Of a stretch of DNA of 64,000 nucleotides, positions 61,478 to 64,000 are shown in pieces. The translations under genes were made by a program, and so were the position numbers. Position 1 is the stretch's first letter. Each line of letters opens with the position of its first letter. The stretch is from an uncultured Flavobacteriaceae bacterium (GTDB lineage: Bacteria; Bacteroidota; Bacteroidia; Flavobacteriales; Flavobacteriaceae), in NCBI GenBank assembly GCA_947487895.1, contig CANKYF010000017.1, positions 1-64,000 of the forward strand, given 5' to 3'. Under the pieces are notes generated by a model that did no database searches, was not told the DNA's origin, and saw only the letters and a list, made by a program, of their open reading frames with translations.

Positions 61478-62206
61478 ATGAAGCAGGTTTTTGCATTAAT
61501 AACGTTTTTATTAGTAATTCAGACTTCTGAAGCACAGTTGTTTAAAAAAGAAAAAGTAACATACGACGCTAACCAAGGAAGAGGTTCTACAGACAATAAT
61601 TTATTACGTTGGGGGTATTTTTTGGGGTTCAGTCAATATGACTTTAACTTTGACTATAAGGAAGACTTACGAGATGTATATGTAGGACGAACCGCTGGTT
61701 TTAATGTTGGATTAATAGGAAACTTACGCATAAACAGTTTTTTAGACTTACGCTTAGAGCCTGGTTTATTTATAACTAGCAGAGAATTGCATTATGGTTT
61801 AGATACATTTGTTGGTATGTCAGTATCTGATAATGATTTATTAAGAGAAGTAAAATCTACCTATATTCATGTACCATTACTTTTAAAGGTATCTACCAAA
61901 AGGATCAATAATTTTAAACCATTTATTGTTGGTGGAATATCTACAGCATTAAATTTATCGAGTAACGAAAGTAACCCACAAGACAATAGCAATGGTCAGT
62001 TTAGGACTAAGAAAAACGTTTTGTTTTATGAACTAGGTTTTGGTATAGACTTTTACCTATATAATTTTAAATTTACACCTTCTATACGTGGTGTATTTGG
62101 TATAAATGATGAATTAGTAAGAGATGATGATCCTAACAGCCCTTGGACTAGTAATATTGCTAGCATGAAGACTAGAGGTGTTTTTGTGAATTTTACGTTT
62201 CAGTAA
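61478..62206 (+). CDS. porT: PorT-like outer-membrane barrel of the T9SS
   Basis: 242 residues from the ATG at 61478, which opens a signal peptide ending S-E-A-Q (an in-frame ATG at 61403 lies inside ubiE). Alternating beta strands typical of an eight-strand barrel: L-G-F-S-Q-Y-D-F, D-L-R-L-E-P-G-L, Y-I-H-V-P-L-L-L-K, and a C-terminal F-V-N-F-T-F. Size and the ubiE-porT order match what I recall of flavobacterial PorT/SprT, needed for T9SS and gliding. A generic PorT-family porin remains possible. Confidence 0.82.
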   Translation: MKQVFALITFLLVIQTSEAQLFKKEKVTYDANQGRGSTDNNLLRWGYFLGFSQYDFNFDYKEDLRDVYVGRTAGFNVGLIGNLRINSFLDLRLEPGLFITSRELHYGLDTFVGMSVSDNDLLREVKSTYIHVPLLLKVSTKRINNFKPFIVGGISTALNLSSNESNPQDNSNGQFRTKKNVLFYELGFGIDFYLYNFKFTPSIRGVFGINDELVRDDDPNSPWTSNIASMKTRGVFVNFTFQ

Positions 62207-62242
62207 TCTAGTTAGCAATAGCAGTTTCTTCCAGTACTCTGT

Positions 62243-62962
62243 TTAGCTTCTTCTAAACTCACTCAACAGAATAGCTGTAGCTGTAGCTACATTCAAACTT
62301 TCAGTAGCTTGTAAATCTCCAAATCGAGGTATTGATATTTTTTCGGTTACCAAGTTTTCAACCTCTAATGATACTCCATTAGCTTCATTACCCATCACCA
62401 AAATACCATCATTAGGCAATTTAGATTTGTAAACATTGTCTCCTTCCATAAAAGCTCCAAAAACTGGCATATTAGCTTTTTTCAAAAAGACTTCTAAATC
62501 AAGATAACTAATATTAACTCTGGTAATTGATCCCATGGTAGCTTGTATTACTTTTGGATTAAAACAGTCTACCGTTTTTTTACTACACACCAAATCTTTT
62601 ACTCCAAACCAATCACAAAGTCTAATAATGGTTCCTAAATTACCTGGGTCTCTAACATCATCTAAAGCAACTATAAGTTTAGTTTTATCTACAGTCTTTA
62701 CCTCAGGAATTTTAAAAATAGCTAAAGCTTTATTTGGTGTCTTTAGAAAACTTATTTTTTTTAATTCAGTTTCAGATATAATAAATTCTTTTTTGGCATC
62801 AATATTGAAGGTTTCAGTAGTATATAACGCATAAAGCTCTAAATTAGACTCTAATAGTTCTTTTATTGTTTTAACACCTTCAACAACAAAATAACCATAC
62901 TGTTGTCTATATTTTTTTTGCTTTAAACTCGTTATTAATTTAATATGGCTTTTAGATAGCAT
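62243..62962 (-). CDS. SpoU/TrmH-family RNA 2'-O-methyltransferase
   Basis: 239 residues from the ATG at 62962; the in-frame ATG at 63013 adds a non-conserved stretch. The N-terminal substrate-binding part has K-K-Y-R-Q-Q-Y-G-Y-F-V-V-E-G; the SPOUT knot motifs are D-D-V-R-D-P-G-N-L-G-T-I-I-R, V-M-G-N-E-A-N-G-V and S-L-N-V-A-T-A-T-A-I-L-L. Probably modifies 23S rRNA or tRNA. Divergent from the BamA-like gene. Confidence 0.93.
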   Translation of the reverse strand: MLSKSHIKLITSLKQKKYRQQYGYFVVEGVKTIKELLESNLELYALYTTETFNIDAKKEFIISETELKKISFLKTPNKALAIFKIPEVKTVDKTKLIVALDDVRDPGNLGTIIRLCDWFGVKDLVCSKKTVDCFNPKVIQATMGSITRVNISYLDLEVFLKKANMPVFGAFMEGDNVYKSKLPNDGILVMGNEANGVSLEVENLVTEKISIPRFGDLQATESLNVATATAILLSEFRRS

Positions 62963-63135
62963 GAAATACGCGCTAGTTTTTAGTGTATAAAGAAAAAGAA
63001 AATATCTTGTCAAGAGTATCTAAGAGCAAAATTATTTAAATAAACACATGAAATAGTGTATTTTTGGACAAGTTTTCAACAAACACTATTTCCCTTAAAA
63101 TTTAATTATTTAATCTAAATCACCTGTTATTCCAT

Positions 63136-64000
63136 TTGAAAAAGCGTTTTTCAAAAATATTAATTCTTATAATTTTAATTGAGTGTTTTACAGCGTGCGA
63201 AGCCACTAAAAGGATCACTGAAGACGAGCAATTATTAATAGGTAATACTGTCTTAGTAAACGAGAAAAAAACGAATACAGAAATAATAAATAATTTAATA
63301 GTTCAAAGCCCTAATAGAAAAATTTTAGGAGTCCCACTTAGATTACACATATACAATTTAGCGAGACCTAAACGAGATTCTTTATTTGAAGTCTGGTTAG
63401 ATAAAAACCCAAAACGTAGAGAACGATTAACCAAAAAACTATCTAAAAAACAAGTTGAGAACTTAAAAGAATCCTCAATTGGTTTTAACAATTGGTTAAA
63501 AAGAACTGGAGAAGCTCCTGTTATTTTAAACGAGTCTAAAACGAAAAAATCTAAGAGAAATCTAGAACTTTACTATAAGGCAAATGGCTGGTTTGATAAT
63601 GAAGTGACTTTTGATGTTGAAAAAAACAAAAATAAACGAGCTAGTGTTATTTATAATGTAACAACTGGGTCACCAAAAATAATGGATTCTCTATACGCTA
63701 CCATTTCATCTAGTGCTATTGATTCTATTTTTAAAGCATCGCAAGCGGAAAGTTTTCTCAAAAAAAACGAACAGTATAGAGACATTCATCTTATAAATGA
63801 AAGAGAGAGACTAACAGCTGCTTTTAGAAATTCTGGGATATACCATTTCTCTCAAGAAAATATAAGTTTTGATGTTATTCATAATAAAGAAAATGAAAAC
63901 GTAGACATTGATCTAATAATAACTGATAGAGCTGTTACAACTCAAGATTCTACTACAAGAGAACCATTTAAAATTTATGATATTAGGGAAGTAAATATCA
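63136..64000 (+). CDS. BamA/TamA-like outer-membrane lipoprotein (5' part)
   Basis: Open from a TTG at 63136 to the window end (288 codons, no stop). Signal peptide with lipobox F-T-A-C (Cys21). The region read so far is E-D-E-Q-L-L-I-G-N-T, then POTRA-like repeats with Y-Y-K-A-N-G-W-F-D-N-E-V, V-I-Y-N-V-T-T-G-S-P and E-R-L-T-A-A-F-R-N-S-G. This matches the TamA-like surface-antigen lipoproteins of Bacteroidota; the barrel would lie beyond the edge. As I recall, a SpoU gene next to such a gene is common in the family. Confidence 0.82.
   Translation, partial: MKKRFSKILILIILIECFTACEATKRITEDEQLLIGNTVLVNEKKTNTEIINNLIVQSPNRKILGVPLRLHIYNLARPKRDSLFEVWLDKNPKRRERLTKKLSKKQVENLKESSIGFNNWLKRTGEAPVILNESKTKKSKRNLELYYKANGWFDNEVTFDVEKNKNKRASVIYNVTTGSPKIMDSLYATISSSAIDSIFKASQAESFLKKNEQYRDIHLINERERLTAAFRNSGIYHFSQENISFDVIHNKENENVDIDLIITDRAVTTQDSTTREPFKIYDIREVNI

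Overview
The window is AT-rich chromosomal DNA from a member of the Flavobacteriaceae (phylum Bacteroidota), probably marine. The reasons are the TAnnTTTG promoter boxes in place of sigma70 boxes, many TTG/GTG starts without Shine-Dalgarno sequences, type IX secretion (T9SS) parts (a plug protein, a PorT-like barrel next to ubiE, and a C-terminal sorting domain on a large lyase), a full Na+-NQR operon, and many dispersed GTCATTnTGAG-type repeats. All functional calls rest on reading motifs and recalling protein families; no search was run.

Layout. 1-4000 is an accessory region. It has the tail of one IS481-type element, a complete second copy in the same orientation, and small lipoprotein or orphan genes separated by long imperfect-palindrome repeats that look like gene-cassette boundaries. 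One of these genes carries a frameshift in a run of seven A. 4001-6167 holds a methyltransferase, a lipoprotein and an iron-sulfur CDGSH protein. 6273-11678 is a kynurenine catabolism cluster (kynureninase, kynurenine 3-monooxygenase, an odd SDR, 3-hydroxyanthranilate dioxygenase, ACMS decarboxylase) whose gaps are filled by dispersed repeats. 11749-18282 holds an O-methyltransferase, a 1012-residue secreted beta-helix lyase-like protein and a TPR hybrid histidine kinase. The lyase is followed by a decayed second copy of the O-methyltransferase 3' end.

18409-37008 is mostly core: TatA, an M1 peptidase, two carboxypeptidase-regulatory-like proteins, PepE, tRNA-Gly(TCC), an M48 peptidase, GpmI, Map, methyltransferases, ApbE, and DASS and GntP transporters. 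37117-43194 is nqrABCDEF on the minus strand, interrupted between nqrD and nqrE by a heptamer tandem repeat. ApbE, 6 kb away, is the flavin transferase that NqrB and NqrC need.

43360-47697 has the T9SS plug protein, ApaG and then a repeat array. In this array a GIY-YIG endonuclease gene sits inside one repeat unit, between the same arms that make up three shorter gene-less units. This looks like a small autonomous element with MITE-like relatives and is the most interesting structure in the window. 47965-62962 is core again: PruA, a YCII/DGPF plus ECF sigma pair, a TPR protein, RsmG, a fatty-acid desaturase, an aminotransferase, small membrane proteins, a response regulator, TrkH/TrkA, UbiE/MenG, a PorT-like protein and a SpoU methyltransferase. 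The window ends inside a BamA/TamA-like lipoprotein gene that starts with TTG at 63136.
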